Assembly: GCA_944470555.2 (NCBI GenBank)
Contig: OX104127.1
Location: 92,404,708-92,468,707 of the forward strand
DNA: 64,000 bases
DNA from: Heterobilharzia americana
Lineage: Eukaryota > Platyhelminthes > Trematoda > Strigeidida > Schistosomatidae
Reading direction: 5' to 3'
Shown: positions 22,593 through 34,330 of the stretch, in pieces
Numbering within the stretch: position 1 is the first letter of the stretch
How the letters are laid out: each line of letters opens with the position of its first letter
The notes under the pieces: model-generated
What the model was told of the DNA's origin: nothing
What the model saw: the letters and a program-made list of their open reading frames with translations, nothing else
Databases searched by the model: none
Made by a program: the position numbers and the translations under genes

Positions 22593-23119
22593 TTTAAACT
22601 GTGTAGTCATTCATGGAGGAGGTTGTTTGTTCCAACCAGTTCAATCATGCACTCAGGCATACCTATATATTAAAGCTTTTCCACACACCTATTCATCGCC
22701 TTCTTTATCTACTATCGAATTGGCTAAAATATTTTGCATAAATTAATTTACTGAAGAATATACTACAACACATGGCAAACATGTGTCTTAATAGGATAAC
22801 ATTGAAGAAAATACCGTGATCATATGACGTAATAAAGTGTAGTTCCTTATCTCATCTTTCATTCGGTATTGTGATACAAAAACGTGATGCTATTTTTATG
22901 TATTCATTATTCAGCTTAGCATCAAGTCAACTTCCATCTTTATGCACCAAAAAAGTAGAACTAAAGTGCAAATGATGAAATAATCTTACAGTTGGACTTG
23001 TTAATTAAACAGAAATTTTCAAAATACAGTAATATATACGTAGGAATACAAATCTAGGGTGCTTGAATCACAGGACCAGTAAATGAATTTCATTTCCACT
23101 TCAGTTAATTAATTACAGT
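22593..23119. other. Unannotated intron DNA
   Basis: Nothing recognised. Confidence 0.35.
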
Positions 23120-23285
23120 ATTCAGATAAGAAATGAGCCCATTTGGTTAAAGGAAAAGACGGTTGCAGGGAATAGGTTTATTAAGCTATAGACTTATGAA
23201 TATATATGTTACAGTGAGTAGATTATTTCAGAATTATTTCCCGTCAGGGATCAAAATATATTGAACATTGAAAAAGTTGAATATT
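23120..23285 (+). repeat. Unnamed repeat, uninterrupted copy
   Basis: Matches the two halves at 3930-3990 and 4213-4281 and shows what that site looked like before the RTE fragment. Contains GACGGTTGCAGG and CAGAATTATTTCCCGTCAGG. Coding capacity not recognised. Confidence 0.5.
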
Positions 23286-23289
23286 GACG

Positions 23290-23900
23290 GATAACTACTA
23301 AATCATCAAAGAACTCTTGTAGAAAACGGTTTTCTGCTTAAATTCATAGATAAGAACTTAAAATCAAAGAACACAACTGAACGAACATATTTAGTGTCGA
23401 AAAGGATTCTGAATTTCGAACTTAAAAGTAGCATTCCTATAGATATCCTTTAGTAGAACACAGCTTATCGCCAACCTTCGAATTATTTCCCCCCTTGAGA
23501 AACATTTTGGTCCGTATATGAATGACAAGCTGGTGCATTAGGCCACATCATTATGTGTATACCAGTGTCCTTACTCTTGTGGAGCTGAGTACATTACCCG
23601 TACAATGCATCCGGATTCGAGAATACTACCGAGTGTGGCTGCCAAGATGAAAACGGAAATCCATAATCAGCTCAATAACAGAACACTTTATGAATTCAGG
23701 CCACCCATTTCCTTTTGAAACTTTTTCAAATACTCTAAAAGGTTTGATCAAATCACTCAAAGTGACATCAGAGCATATGGGCGTAGATGAGGCATTAACC
23801 ATCCAAAAGTTCATATCCGCGCTGTATGTCCAAAAAAGGTAAGTTAAACTTTTGTTTCTGCCATAACCATCATAAGACCTTGATTGTAACATATTTATTC
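23290..23900 (+). pseudogene. PLE connector and GIY-YIG endonuclease fragment
   Basis: Plus-strand blocks: LVENGFLLKFIDKNLKSKNT (the L-x2-NGYPxxFI connector after the RT), then LVHXATSLCVYQCPYSCGAE, then YITRTMHPDSRI (23560-23630). The last two match the PLE-D nuclease at 50.8 kb (VYQFHCSCGASFIGRTMR), with the YIG glycine changed to threonine. No terminal repeats seen. Confidence 0.7.
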
Positions 23901-24106
23901 ACGAATGGACAGCTTAATAAATGATTTCGTTGGAAAGTGCTCAGATACAATGAAAATAAGAAGAACCCAGATGCAATATCTGCATACTTTCCAGTAGTAT
24001 TATAGTTCTAGTTTCCTAGAATATCTTCCGTTTCCCCTCATGTATTTTTCACAAAAACATTCAGTTGCTCTAACTTATTTCCAAAGTATTTTATTAACAA
24101 ATAACT

Positions 24107-24475
24107 TAGAAGTAGTTTTCATCATGAACTGAAATCAGTTAGGGAACCATTGAAAATCTGGGAGCACTGGTCAGCTGTTTCGTCCTAGTATGGGACTCCT
24201 CAGCAGTACGCACCCACGACCCCGCCACAGATCGAACTCAGGACCTTCAGGTCTCATGGCGAACGCGTTAACAATTCAGCCACTGGGTTGGTTCCCAGTG
24301 GTTTACAATTTCCAACTTCTGTCAATTGGCGACACAGCGCGACTATCACCCAAGGTCTTCAGTTAGCATCCACTTCACGTCTTATACTAGGACGAAACAG
24401 CTGTCCAGTGCTTCCAGATTTTCAATGGTCCCCTAACTTATGTCAGTCCATGAAGAATACTACTTCTAAATTAAA
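24107..24475. repeat. Hammerhead-bearing SINE (family ii), foldback copy
   Basis: A minus unit (24107-24300) and a plus 3' part (24365-24475) are inverted. Outer arms of about 65 bases (24111-24175 and 24407-24471) share GAAAATCTGG and GTATTCTTCATGGACTGACA-type ends. The minus unit has a tRNA-like head with A-box-like TGGCTGAATTG and B-box-like GAGTTCGATCTG. The plus part keeps the GGACGAAACAGCTGTCCAGT half of the ribozyme only. Confidence 0.8.
24164..24209 (-). ncRNA. Hammerhead ribozyme, family ii, one core change
   Basis: On the minus strand: stem I 5' GTACTG (24209-24204); core CTGAGGA (24203-24197); stem II GTCC/GGAC; GAAA (24081-equivalent positions 24081 do not apply; the box lies at 24181-24178); palindromic stem III CAGCTG (24177-24172); then AC where UC is expected (24171-24170); stem I 3' CAGTGC (24169-24164). 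Stem I pairs at all six positions with one wobble. The single visible defect is A for U at position 16.1, before the cleavage site. The plus-strand half at 24.39 kb has the normal UC. Confidence 0.65.
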
Positions 24476-25192
24476 AAATCCCCATTCATCTCAAAAATAT
24501 ATTCATAAATAACTTTCACAGAAAAAAAGAAAGAAATATTTCGTACTGAAACTTTGAAAAAGTGTTCTGTTTTGATTTCATTTGATAAAGAAATTAAATA
24601 ACTTCCATTATATTGCATTTTGATAGGTTTGGAGAAATAAAATGAATGAGAAAATGAAGCTAATTTCTGATTGATATTCAATAATAAACTATTGGACAGA
24701 TTAAATAACTCAATGTAGAAGTTTGTAAGGATTGATTTATTGATTTCAGGTTAATATTCATCTTGGATAACATTCAGTTTCAATGCGATCGTGTTATTAT
24801 TTCTACTTTTCAGTTGGTTGACATGATAAACCTGAAGTTAGAATGACTATCAATCAGTAATACTGGATGTTAGTTGTATATTATTAGAAATTACTTGAAA
24901 TTGTTAAATATGGTCCAGTAAAAATAACCTGAGTAGCTGAATAGTGTTTTATTTTCCATTGTACGTAAACAAACCACGTTCAATGCCAGCAATGAATTTT
25001 CTTGAAAAATACAAAATTAGAGCCATATAGCTGTTCAAAGCTGCCTAGTACCGAATGGTTCCTCAGTCAATATAAATTCGTCATTACAATTATCATTTAC
25101 TTCTATTCAAGTTTATTATTTCTTGCCTATTTGTACATAATTATTTTATGCAGTTCATGAGAAAATGTAGGTAATCCGATAATTACTTCATT
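24476..25192. other. Unannotated intron DNA
   Basis: Nothing recognised. Confidence 0.35.
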
Positions 25193-25370
25193 CTAAAGTT
25201 GGCATTCATCATGAACTGACTCTGAAAACCTGGGAGGGTTGGACAGTTATCTCGTCCAGTATGGGACTCAGTAGTGCGCACTCATGACGCCGCCATAGAT
25301 CGAACTAAGAACCTTCAGGTTCTGCGACCAACACGTCCCTACTGGACAGCTGGGTAGAAATCCAATAGTC
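25193..25370 (-). repeat. Hammerhead-bearing SINE (family ii), degenerate
   Basis: Minus strand: tRNA-like head with B-box-like TAGTTCGATCTATGG, then GCGCACTACTGAGTCCCATA and GGACGAGATAACTGTCC. Three bases are lost from the first core box and GAAA has become GAGA. The tail ends in the family terminus (GTTCATGATGAATGCC). DNA to 25805 is unassigned. Confidence 0.7.
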
Positions 25371-25805
25371 CATATTTCCTACTTCTTTCAGTTCGTGATA
25401 TAGCACAACCATCAGCAAATGTTGTCACTGAGTAGTTGTCCTCATAGGCGCCCGGTTTGCCCCACCGGTCACGACTTCTCGTTGTAACTTCAAGAATCAT
25501 CTCTGGGAGCCGCAAACCCCTGAATTTTACTTCAGTCTAAAATCGAATCTCTTGTAAATGAAACCCTTTTTGACAAATTTTAAGAACAAATGTATCCTAT
25601 GTATTAAACAGACGTTATTGGCTGCTGTACCAACTAAGCCTATACTAAAGTAATATTTTCATTAAATGTATACGAAGGCTGCTGTCATTAAATGTAGACT
25701 ACTTGTTTACTACTCATTTAAAGAGTCACAAAGTTCTTACAGTGTTATATAAAACTTTCGTCTGAATACTAGAAGTGAATTGAAGGATAAGATGGTGAAA
25801 GATAC

Positions 25806-26427
25806 TCTGGACTGGGGAAAAGATCCTAGAAGATTTGGATTTCGCCACCGATGACTTGTATCTAGTGTCGCACAGACTTGGAGATCTACAAACGAAAACT
25901 AACAAGTTGACAGAAGAGGTGAGGCAGGGCAGCGAAGACGGGACTTCAAGTGAATGTAGAGAAGACAGAGGTGGAGGTGATGAGGATACCCAACCAACAC
26001 CACCAACACCAACACCCAACAACAACAAGCTCCAATCACCATCAACCGGAGGAACGTAAAGATAGTAGCCTCTTTCACCTACATAGACAAGACAGCATCC
26101 TTTCAGCAACAGATGGCAGTGGCACAGACGAGGACGTCAAAGCCAGCCAGGATTGGAAAGACAGCAAGACATGGTTTCACTAAGCTGAAATCAGTGTGGA
26201 GATCTACTGCACTCAGCATGAAGTGTGAACAACATCCGGATTTTCAACACTAATTCAGTCAACTCAGTGCTTCCATATGCTTCAGAGACTTGGCATGTCA
26301 TGAAAAGCATTCCCAACAAACAAGTGCATACATTCATGAACAGCTGTCTACACTGGCTCATTACTGAAGCTGAGATGGATTGTCAGCAAGGATAAGCAAC
26401 AAGGAACTCACTCTGGCTGGTTGGCTT

Positions 26428-26496
<69 letters not shown>

Positions 26497-26812
26497 TAAC
26501 GGACCAACCAACAACCTATTGCTCAATAAATATACAGAATGAAGTGGAGATGGATTTGATTGGGCATGCACTGAGAAGACCATTTGGGGACATCATGCGG
26601 TAGGCCAGGCCGTCGAGTGGAACCCAGATTGGAAGCGGCGAGTTGGGCGTCTGAGTTGAGGTTGATATGGAGGAGATGGTGTGAGGAAGAAATGAGAGTT
26701 GGTGTTGAGTGGTGGAGTTGGGTTGGAAGGATTGTAGAGAAGAGAATGTAATGGAGACGTGCTAATGAATCCGTATGTTCTACTAGGAACCTCAGCGATA
26801 AATAATGTAATA
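25806..26812 (+). mobile_element. SR2-like RTE retrotransposon, 5' truncated
   Basis: Starts at the RT catalytic region: DFATDDLYLVSHRLGDLQTK, then KLTEEVRQGSED, VEKTEVEVMRIPNQ, RRNVKIVASFTYIDKTASF-like sequence, TARHGFTKLKSVWRST, MSMKCEQHPDFQH-like, LIGHALRRPFGDI and the tail to CTAGGAACCTCAGCGATAAA. Reading requires several frame changes. The catalytic box reads FATDD, an extra Thr within the usual FADD. Its last ~580 bases are near-identical in kind to the copy at 32.05-32.6 kb (same GAACCTCAGCGA tail), so both belong to one subfamily. Confidence 0.87.
26414..26494. repeat. (GGCT)n tract inside an RTE copy
   Basis: About 19 GGCT units at the same site in the RTE sequence as the tracts at 19.4, 32.2 and 42.7 kb. 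Confidence 0.95.
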
Positions 26813-26869
26813 ATTTAGTATGAAAGATGAGGGATTTGCGCTAAACAACTAAATAACTATGATTAGGCA

Positions 26870-27085
26870 ACTAGTGTGAGTATGATCAATGATCGCAATG
26901 TGTCACAGATTCACGTGGTAATCGGTCAAGACTCAGTGATTGAAATAAAATAACAATCTGGTCATCCGTCAGGTCTCATTACTGAGTTCGCAGAGCACGA
27001 TGTCGATGGTTGGTGGTTCGAACCACCCCGTGCTCGAATTTTTATTTCTCCTCTGACCATGACCTAGTAAGTGCTGTCAAGCAAA
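26870..27085 (+). repeat. tRNA-like repeat of the foldback family
   Basis: Contains CACAGATTCACGTGGTAATC, GTCAGGTCTCATTACTGAGT and a B-box-like GGTGGTTCGAACCACC before CATTTTATTTCTCC-like sequence. One orientation only; no long inverted arm is visible here. Confidence 0.65.
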
Positions 27086-28371
27086 TATTCCTGGAATGAA
27101 TAAACTTTTAAGAAATTTCCAAATAATGAATAATCTCAAGCTTTTAGCCTAAAACCTGTTATGCATCATATGAACACACAGATGAGAAATAAAAATGAAG
27201 AAAATATACAAGTGTAAAAATGATCCTCATTCTTCACTCAAAGGGAGGAAGTACAAAAAAAAATATTAGTCGATAAAACTATCAAGTTACACAGATCACT
27301 GATAGAGACCAGTTACTAAGAAGTAAGTAATAACATCCGTACTTCAAATGTCGATAATCTCAGAGTAGTTTCGTTAGAAAAAAACTTCATCAGATTCAGC
27401 ATATTTAACTGCCTAGGTCACTAGATCCTTTACTAACGTTTTCAGTAACTTAAAGATAGCTAGACTGTAGTTGAACTTCTTCTGAGAGCATTTTGTTCAC
27501 CATTCCATCCATTTATTGCAAAAGTGGATCACTGATTTCTATTCCTCACTTGTTACTTCATTAATCCTCTCCTCATCTCCGTATAAACAACTGTTGACTT
27601 CTGTTTATTACCATTGTCACCTCCATATTCTTTGGTTTGACAGCATATAATCACTTTCACATGGCAATGAATGCCTATTTTACGCTAACTCACACTTTAC
27701 CTTACAGTGCTTCTTGATCAGACATTGAAGTATTGAGTAGTTATCCACGTTCATATTTTAAAACGTCTCAGATATTCAGGATTGTATATTACTTTTATAA
27801 GATAAGTTTATGACAAAAGACCTTCGTGACAAAATATTACGCTTGTTAAACCAAACAAGAATAGATATATTTTGTATTCAAAAAAATGCGTCCTCCTTTT
27901 ATTTAGTCAAAGTTTATAAAGGAAACAAATTGTTTCAAGTTTCCGAACTACTTGTGATAACAACCTGAATAGTTTGTAGGGTATTCATTGATATAAACGT
28001 CTTTTTTGTCACTGACTACGGTTGGTTTAGAGATTATTGATAATCGGTAATAACTAAACAGGTTACTTGTTAGCCTTTTTAACTCTTCAGTGGTATTCAC
28101 TTCTGACTGTACAGAATCGGAAACATAAGCTTTCAATATTCGTTTCCTCCCGATAAATTTAACCACCACACAACAAAGTTTTTCAACTTTGAAACTATGT
28201 TACGATGGCTGGAAAATAGAGGATTTTTCAATAAAAAGGAAGTTCGTACAAGAATTATTATTCATACTTAAAGAACACTATACTCGTGTTACTTTGCGTT
28301 TCATAAATATATTTTAACTACTTATTGAATTGATAAGTAGGTTATTGTTATTTATTTATTTGTTTGTTATA
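27086..28371. other. Unannotated intron DNA
   Basis: No repeat matches seen. A 73-residue minus-strand open frame (28169-27948) lies in gene orientation, but it has no EGF cysteine pattern and ends in a stop, so I do not call it an exon. Confidence 0.35.
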
Positions 28372-29205
28372 TTCCTAGTGGGACACAGATTGAGTAGCAC
28401 GTCAATATTTCACTATATTCTCTGAAGTCTTTTCAACCTGGATCCACAACTCCCCACAACCTCTCATTTCTTCATCACACAATCTCCTCCATGTCACCCT
28501 CGCCTCGGATACACAACTCATCGTTTCCCATTTGGACTCCACTCGAGGGTCTGTCCTGGAACCTGATGTCCCCAAATGGTCTTCTCAGTGTATGTCCAAT
28601 CCAGTCCAATCGAATCACCATCGGAGGCGAAATCCAAATCTTCTAGGTCTTCTCATCTGTCAAACTGCGTATGCTCACCTTGTCGCTCCTCATAGTTGTC
28701 TGTTGCATGGTCCAGTTCACTTCAGTCCAGCCCAGTTCAGTCGAGTGGAGTCGACCACACTCAGTAAGATGATTGGTGACAGTAGGCAACAACCTTGTCT
28801 TACTCCTGTCTTCACTTCCACTCTAGAGGCATCACTGAGCTATCCGTTGTTTGTGAATCACTTGGCATGTAGCGTCATCATGTAGCATATAGCAGTTGAA
28901 TGAGGTTGATAAAGGTCTGTGGTGTTGAAACCGTAGTGTTGAAGCAGTTACCTGTCAAATTACTTCTCGTTCGACACTATCAAAGGTCTTTTCAAAATCC
29001 ATGAAGTTGATGTGAGGTGAAGAGAGGACTCTCACTCTACTCTCTGTTGTATGATGATGGGTAGTATGGCGTTTCAATTTGATGCGCACATGATTTGTTT
29101 TTCCTGAAACCAGCCAGCCATCCTTTTTACGCGGTACTTTTGAATTCGGTGGATTTTGTAGTCTCTTCAGGATGGTGCAGGTTGATATTTTGCTTTTGTT
29201 AGTAA
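28372..29205 (-). mobile_element. SR2-like RTE retrotransposon, internally deleted
   Basis: Minus strand: the RT part (PSKSKISTCTI-type sequence near 29180, then KAFDSVERE-like near 29000-28970, GVKTGVRQGCCLLSP near 28820-28780) is joined near 28620 to the 3' tail (LGHTLRRPFGDI-like, PSSGVQMGNDELCIRG region, CTAGGAATAT end). The segment between the catalytic box (DFAS) and the C-terminal region is missing. Confidence 0.8.
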
Positions 29206-29339
29206 CTTGCTGTCAATTCATTAATTAGTTTGCTTCCAGGAACGGGACTGATTAGTAATTTTATTCCTAATACTTTTTTCATCACACGGGAAACGAACTA
29301 AATATGGTATTGTAGATATTTTATATTCAGTTGTATGTG

Positions 29340-30720
29340 CGTAATGTCGTATGCACTTGCTCTCCGTTTAGCCTGACGACCAACATGCAGAGAGCTTTGA
29401 GTGAAGAGAATGCTGGTCATCTGATAAAATAACTCCTATCAGGTGTCTACATGAGTTAACATGTTTGTCTGCAACAGTTTTAACTAGAAAGTTTAAAGGT
29501 AAACCACCACTAGTTCTACTGACAATCTTCAAAGCTCTACACATTACAGCAAAGTCTTTTTTCACCAACTCCGGAAAGAATAATGGGGAGCAATACAGGA
29601 GAATAGACAAGATGCAGGAGTTTATAAAACACAAGAGGAGAGATTGAGTTGTGCCAGATACTCTCAGCTTCCTAATATAGAAAGTGAGGCGGGAAAATCT
29701 TCTGTAAATTAGTAAGATTTGGGAGGTTTAGAAAAGGTCCGACGTAAAACACACACCGAGATCAATCACGCTTGTAAAATTGTCTAATGTACAACTATCA
29801 ATGGAACACGAATCGTGAGAATTGAGCAGTTTATACAGGTTACGTTCTCGTCTAAAACTAAAGTGTATGGCCTGATATTTTGAAGAATTAAACACAAAAC
29901 CATTCGCTAAGGACCATCGTTTAACAGTAGATAGGAAATCATTCAATAGGCAACAATCTGTTGAAGAAGAGACAGGTGTGTAAACTGTTAGGCCATCACT
30001 ATATTTGATGAAATTGATACTAGCTGAATATAGTAAGTCATGCAGAAAGAATGAGAAAAGACAGGGGGAAAGGATGGCTTCTTAAAGAGCATCAGTCACA
30101 GTAAACAATAGGGTGGAACTCTTCCCTCTTTGAACAATATGTTGTTTCCTTTCAAAGAATTAGAAATGTAGTCAGCTGACTATCCAGGACTCAGTATTTG
30201 TCCCGGTTAGCCTGTCCAGCAAAAGAGGTCTTGGGACAGAATCAAATGCTGAAGTATGTTTTAAAGAGGCACACATGATACATCTGGGATTTTTATCAAG
30301 ATTACTGTAATGTTGTGATATAAGACAGTGGTAGGATTCAGAGTGTTTCTTCTGCTTATATAAGCAAATTGATTAGGGTCTGAGAAAGCCTTCAATGAGG
30401 GTTCAAGCACACGTATTATTAGCTTCTCAACTATTTTCAAAAACCGGTCTCCAAGCAGACATATTTTTCTCTTAAGATTTTGGAGAAAAAGTATCTTTGC
30501 AACTGAGTCCATTTATAGTTCACTATAGTATCATACCACTTAGCTCAGTAGACATACTAAAAACTTCGGTGAGCATATACCACGAAGCAGGTACATTATT
30601 ACAACTGAAATCAATGGTTACATACTCAAGGTGATATAGCCCAAAATCGGCTTCAGTGGAGGATATGCTTCTATCCATTATCTTCAACGTAGTCGGTATA
30701 CTGCATGTCATGATCATTTA
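29340..30720 (-). mobile_element. CR1-like non-LTR retrotransposon (SR1-type) remnant
   Basis: Minus-strand fragments of a CR1-clade RT in order: LPTTLKIMDRSISSTEAD-like start (30717-30523), FLKIVEKLIIRVLEPSLKAF and DPNQFAYISRRNTLNPTTVL (RT finger region, about 30440-30330), FLSTVKRWSLANGFVFNSSK (region after the catalytic box, 29940-29880), IDLGVCFTSDL, then CILSILLYCSPLFFPELVKK and LSDDQHSLHSKLSACWSSG (C-terminal tail). The catalytic box itself lies in a corrupted stretch near 30.0 kb. The 3' tail matches the fragment at 9.7-9.99 kb. Confidence 0.78.
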
Positions 30721-31138
30721 TTTAACGCCTACTACTTTTGATTAAATCGTTCTTTTTCACCGCATTATCTATCTTCGTGCGTCCCTATATCTTAATATGC
30801 TGATGTCAGGTGTTGTAACTTCGACAGTTAGCTGATAATGCCAGTTCCCATATTGATGTGGCCTAACTGACTGCCTGACAGACAGACAGACAAACATTGA
30901 TTACAGTTACAAATTTGTTATACAGTTTCAAATGATGGAAAATACATCAAGAAGTATTATGACCACAATTACAGTGTCTACCAAGATCAACTTACATGGC
31001 ATACACAAAAGTGTTTTCCTGTATCACATGACATTTTCTTGTCCCAGTTTTATCACAATATTTATCACATATATTTTCAGATCTACAATGACCTATGAAC
31101 AGAAAAAAATATTCATCAACTATTACTCTAAAAAAATA

Positions 31139-31141
<3 letters not shown>

Positions 31142-31178
<37 letters not shown>
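31142..31178. repeat. (AT)n microsatellite
   Basis: About 18 AT units, immediately before a tRNA-like repeat. The stretch 30721-31141 shows only a short GACA run and no gene. Confidence 0.95.
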
Positions 31179-31180
<2 letters not shown>

Positions 31181-31185
31181 CATTT

Positions 31186-31335
31186 TGACTATCTGCGACA
31201 GCCGTGGTTTGGCAGACTAGTATTTATACTGAAGGTGAAATAGAAATTTAGACCACGGTGGGATTCGAACCAGACACCACGGAGTTTCTGGCCCGATGTT
31301 CTACCAACTGAGCTACCAGGTTGTTAAATGACTTC
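31186..31335 (-). repeat. tRNA-like repeat of the foldback family
   Basis: Carries the arm CAGCCGTGGTTTGGCAGACT and, on the minus strand, a tRNA-like block with GGTAGCTCAGTTGGTAGAAC and B-box-like TGGTTCGAATCCCACC. Only one arm is present. Confidence 0.75.
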
Positions 31336-31736
31336 AAAGGCCACTCTAGCATTGAGTTAAATAACTAATTATATCTCTTCATTCCATTTGGAAAGGCAGA
31401 TTATTACAAAATGTAAAAGTCAAACTGGTTGCTTCACTTGTTGATAAGATGGCCCTTACGGTCACCTGGTAAAGCTTAGATAAATGTGTAGTTGTGGTTG
31501 ACTGTCAACCGGTAGGTCATAATATCGGACACCTTCCCAACTACTAAGGTTTGGACAGCCAGGTAGTATCACTGGCGTTTACACGATATGTGTGCTTCAG
31601 TATGTACTATATGAATGTGCACTAAGTTGCTGAGGGGATTTCTGTTCTTCTGTTTTTATCTTCAAAATAATAAATGTGAAGAAAAACATGAATAGGTAGT
31701 GAAAGCAAAACAGAGATAGAGTGTTGACTTGGTTGT

Positions 31737-31890
31737 GGCTGACAGTGAAATCCAGGATGCACGTTTCATCCTATTCAGAACCCACTGGCTGGATGTACCT
31801 GCACCCCAGGGATTGATGGTGCCCCCTCTGAAACTAGAACCTCCTACTCAGCGATTCAAGCACTGAAACCACTGAGGAATATCGAGGTAT
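31737..31890 (-). repeat. Smα-like hammerhead SINE (family i), degenerate
   Basis: Minus strand: CAGTGGTTTCAGTGC head, GGTGCAGGTACATCCAG, then a broken first core box (CCAGUGG) followed by intact GAAAC, GTGCATC and CTGGAT. Stem I still pairs but cleavage is not expected. Confidence 0.7.
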
Positions 31891-32052
31891 CCACATAAAA
31901 ACACATTGACCAACACAAGTTGACCAATTATATCCAGTGCTATAGCAGAAAACTAAAATATTAATAACTGAAAAAGATAAATATTGTATGGTACAAAAAA
32001 TCAAGTCTATCTAAACCATTTTATTTGGTTTAAAGTATGCCACGTTGATAGA

Positions 32053-32612
32053 TCCGGATTTTCTACACTAATTCAGTCAACTCAGTGTTTCCATATGCTT
32101 CAGAGACTTGGCATGTCATGAAAAGCATTCCCAACAAACAAGTGCATACATTCATGAACAGCTGTCTACACTGGCTCATTACTGAAGCTGAGATGGATTG
32201 TCAGCAAGGATAAGCAACAAGGAACTCACTCTGGCTGGCTGGTTGGCTTGCTGGGTGGGGGGGGGGGGGGTGGCTGGCTGGCTGGCTGGCTGGTAACGGA
32301 CCAACCAACAACCTATTGCTCAATAAATATACAGAATGAAGTGGAGATGGATTTGATTGGGCATGCACTGAGAAGACCATTTGGGGACATCATGCGGTAG
32401 GCCAGGCCGTCGAGTGGAACCCAGATTGGAAGCGGCGAGTTGGGCGTCTGAGTTGAGGTTGATATGGAGGAGATGGTGTGAGGAAGAAATGAGAGTTGGT
32501 GTTGAGTGGTGGAGTTGGGTTGGAAGGATTGTAGAGAAGAGAATGTAATGGAGACGTGCTAATGAATCCGTATGTTCTACTAGGAACCTCAGCGACAAAT
32601 AACAAAATAATA
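32053..32612 (+). mobile_element. SR2-like RTE retrotransposon, 3' third
   Basis: Plus strand, starting at GATCCGGATTTTC (the RTE stretch after FNTNVKSVLLYGSET) and running to GAACCTCAGCGACAAATAAC. It contains the GGCT tract (32229-32293), here interrupted by a run of about 12 G. Same subfamily as the 25.8-kb copy. It abuts another LINE fragment at 32.62 kb. Confidence 0.82.
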
Positions 32613-32619
32613 ATAGTCG

Positions 32620-33430
32620 ATATGACTTTACTTACTTTTGAATTCCCAGGAGTTGACTTACTCCATGCGGGGCAACTATCTGACTTAGTGAATGCAGAAA
32701 ACATCGTCATGTTAGGCGAATACGATGACAAATTTAGTCTTTTGAATACTATAAGTCGAAATATATTTGGCATGAGTTTCACACCTGTCAGATGTAAGAT
32801 GATGCTTCAGGACTTTTCTGCAACTACTTCCAGTTTATGGATAAGAAATGTGGTGGTAGCATGCATTGATCATTTCACTTACTTGGAAGGGTGCATCAGC
32901 ATAAACAGTCTGGCCGCTGATGAAATCTTAGCTCGGATACAGAAGGCTCGTATGACGTATACCAGCTTGCGTCATATGTGACGCCGACTGGCAAGATTTC
33001 CGACTACTTGTTACAGGACGAATTTACTGCACTGCAGTTTGTTCAGTCCTGTTATATGTCTATGAGATATGACTGTTAAAAGTAGAAAATAGAAAGAGAC
33101 TACAAGTTTTGACCATAGGTATCTTCTTAGTATCGCTCACGGTAGGTGGAATCATCATATGAGTACTGTCAAGGTTAGTCAGTGAGGTTGTGAACCTTCA
33201 CCAACTGGGGTGGCTTGGACATGTGTTGCTCATGTTGAGTTACTACTTATCTCAACATGAAATGCTAGCTGAAGGACTAGGTTGCAAGAAGACTCAGGGC
33301 GACGAGATAAAAACCTGGCATGAAGTCTCTGACTGTTGGTCTAAGCCTAGGTGTAGACTACCTAGTTGGGTTCTTCGACACAACAGGAAAGAATGACTGG
33401 AGAGGTTGAAATTTGTCCACAATGATGAAA
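32620..33430 (+). mobile_element. Second non-LTR element type, RT C-terminal part
   Basis: Plus strand, mostly open: LHAGQLSDLVNAENIVMLGE, with NAEN where the catalytic YADD box belongs (about 32665-32725), then FSLLNTISRNIFGMSF, RCKMMLQDFSATTSSLWI, HFTYLEGCISINSLAADEIL, RIQKARMTYTSLRHM, a stop, then, in other frames, VCSVLLYVYEI-like, LHQLGWLGHVLLM and LTEGLGCKKTQGDEIKTW. The order (FTYLGSxI, ARIxKARxxFxxLRHL, WLGHxLRM) fits a LINE of a different type from the SR2-like copies. A relative lies at 12.83 kb. Confidence 0.72.
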
Positions 33431-34187
33431 ATCTATTTACCGTTTTCGACATCTTTGCGAGTATAGACATTTTCTCTATCCTTGATTTCCTAATTCCCAA
33501 CTGACTAGTTGTAGACCACGTACACCAGCTAGATGAAGGTCGCGACAATAGTGGACAGCAGTTTTGCTCGCTTGAGACAGAGGCCATCAGTACTTTATCT
33601 GGAAGGATTCAGCATACACTATACTCAATACAGAAGGAAATCATTACTGTCAACAATTACCTACAAAGTGAAGCAAAAATCCAGATACAAAACAATAGGA
33701 CTTCACAGAAATATGCATAGGTTCAATTTGCTGAAAAAATTAAATGAAGGCGAAGTTATTAAACTGAACAAGAAGGATGACTGCCAAACGAGAAAATTCA
33801 GTGTAATCTCCTTTCAAGAACTCAATCTCTTAGACATATACCGTTAAATTACTTAAGAATTGGAAAATATACCAGGGGAAACCGACAGTCCAGTCATTCA
33901 CCTTTATATGACAACATTCATAACTATCAGACAGTGAATACCATCAGCTCTGATAAATTATTAAGAGGAAATAAAAACGAAGCTAATCATAGCTAGAATG
34001 TTTAGAATAACCTGTTTCTTTTTCATATTGCTAACATTTTCATGAACCTACATCCATTTATTCCTTCCGCTGTCATATACTTTTTGATTATTTTGTTTCT
34101 GTTCGATTTGATTGTATGTTGTTTTTTCTTTAATGAATTGCTACACGTTGAATTCAATGCACTTTTGTACTGGTTTCTCCGTTGTTG
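33431..34187. other. Unannotated DNA with one anonymous open frame
   Basis: A 104-residue plus-strand open frame (33533-33847) is lysine-rich and matches no domain I know. Lacking neighbours, splice context or a repeat match, I leave it uncalled. Confidence 0.3.
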
Positions 34188-34330
34188 CCTGTCTGTCTGC
34201 CTGTATGTCTGTTTATCGTTTGCCTACCTATCTGTCTGTCTGCCTATGTATCAACTATATGTCTCGGTCTATCGATCTGTCTATCTCTTGACCTATCGAT
34301 CTGCCTATGTCTGTCTGTCTGTCTCATGGT
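34188..34330. repeat. Imperfect (CTGT/CTAT)n tract
   Basis: Degenerate tetranucleotide repeat of TCTG, CCTA and TCTA words. Open frames rich in VCLSVCL arise from it and are not genes. Confidence 0.85.

Noticed and set aside
27948..28169. Possible missing exon of the EGF/TSP1 gene
   Set aside because: It is in gene orientation and in the right intron, but it lacks cysteine spacing, has an in-frame stop and no convincing splice sites.
33533..33847. 104-residue plus-strand open frame
   Set aside because: No domain, no splice context and no match to other repeats in the window; length is within chance for AT-rich DNA without stops by luck.
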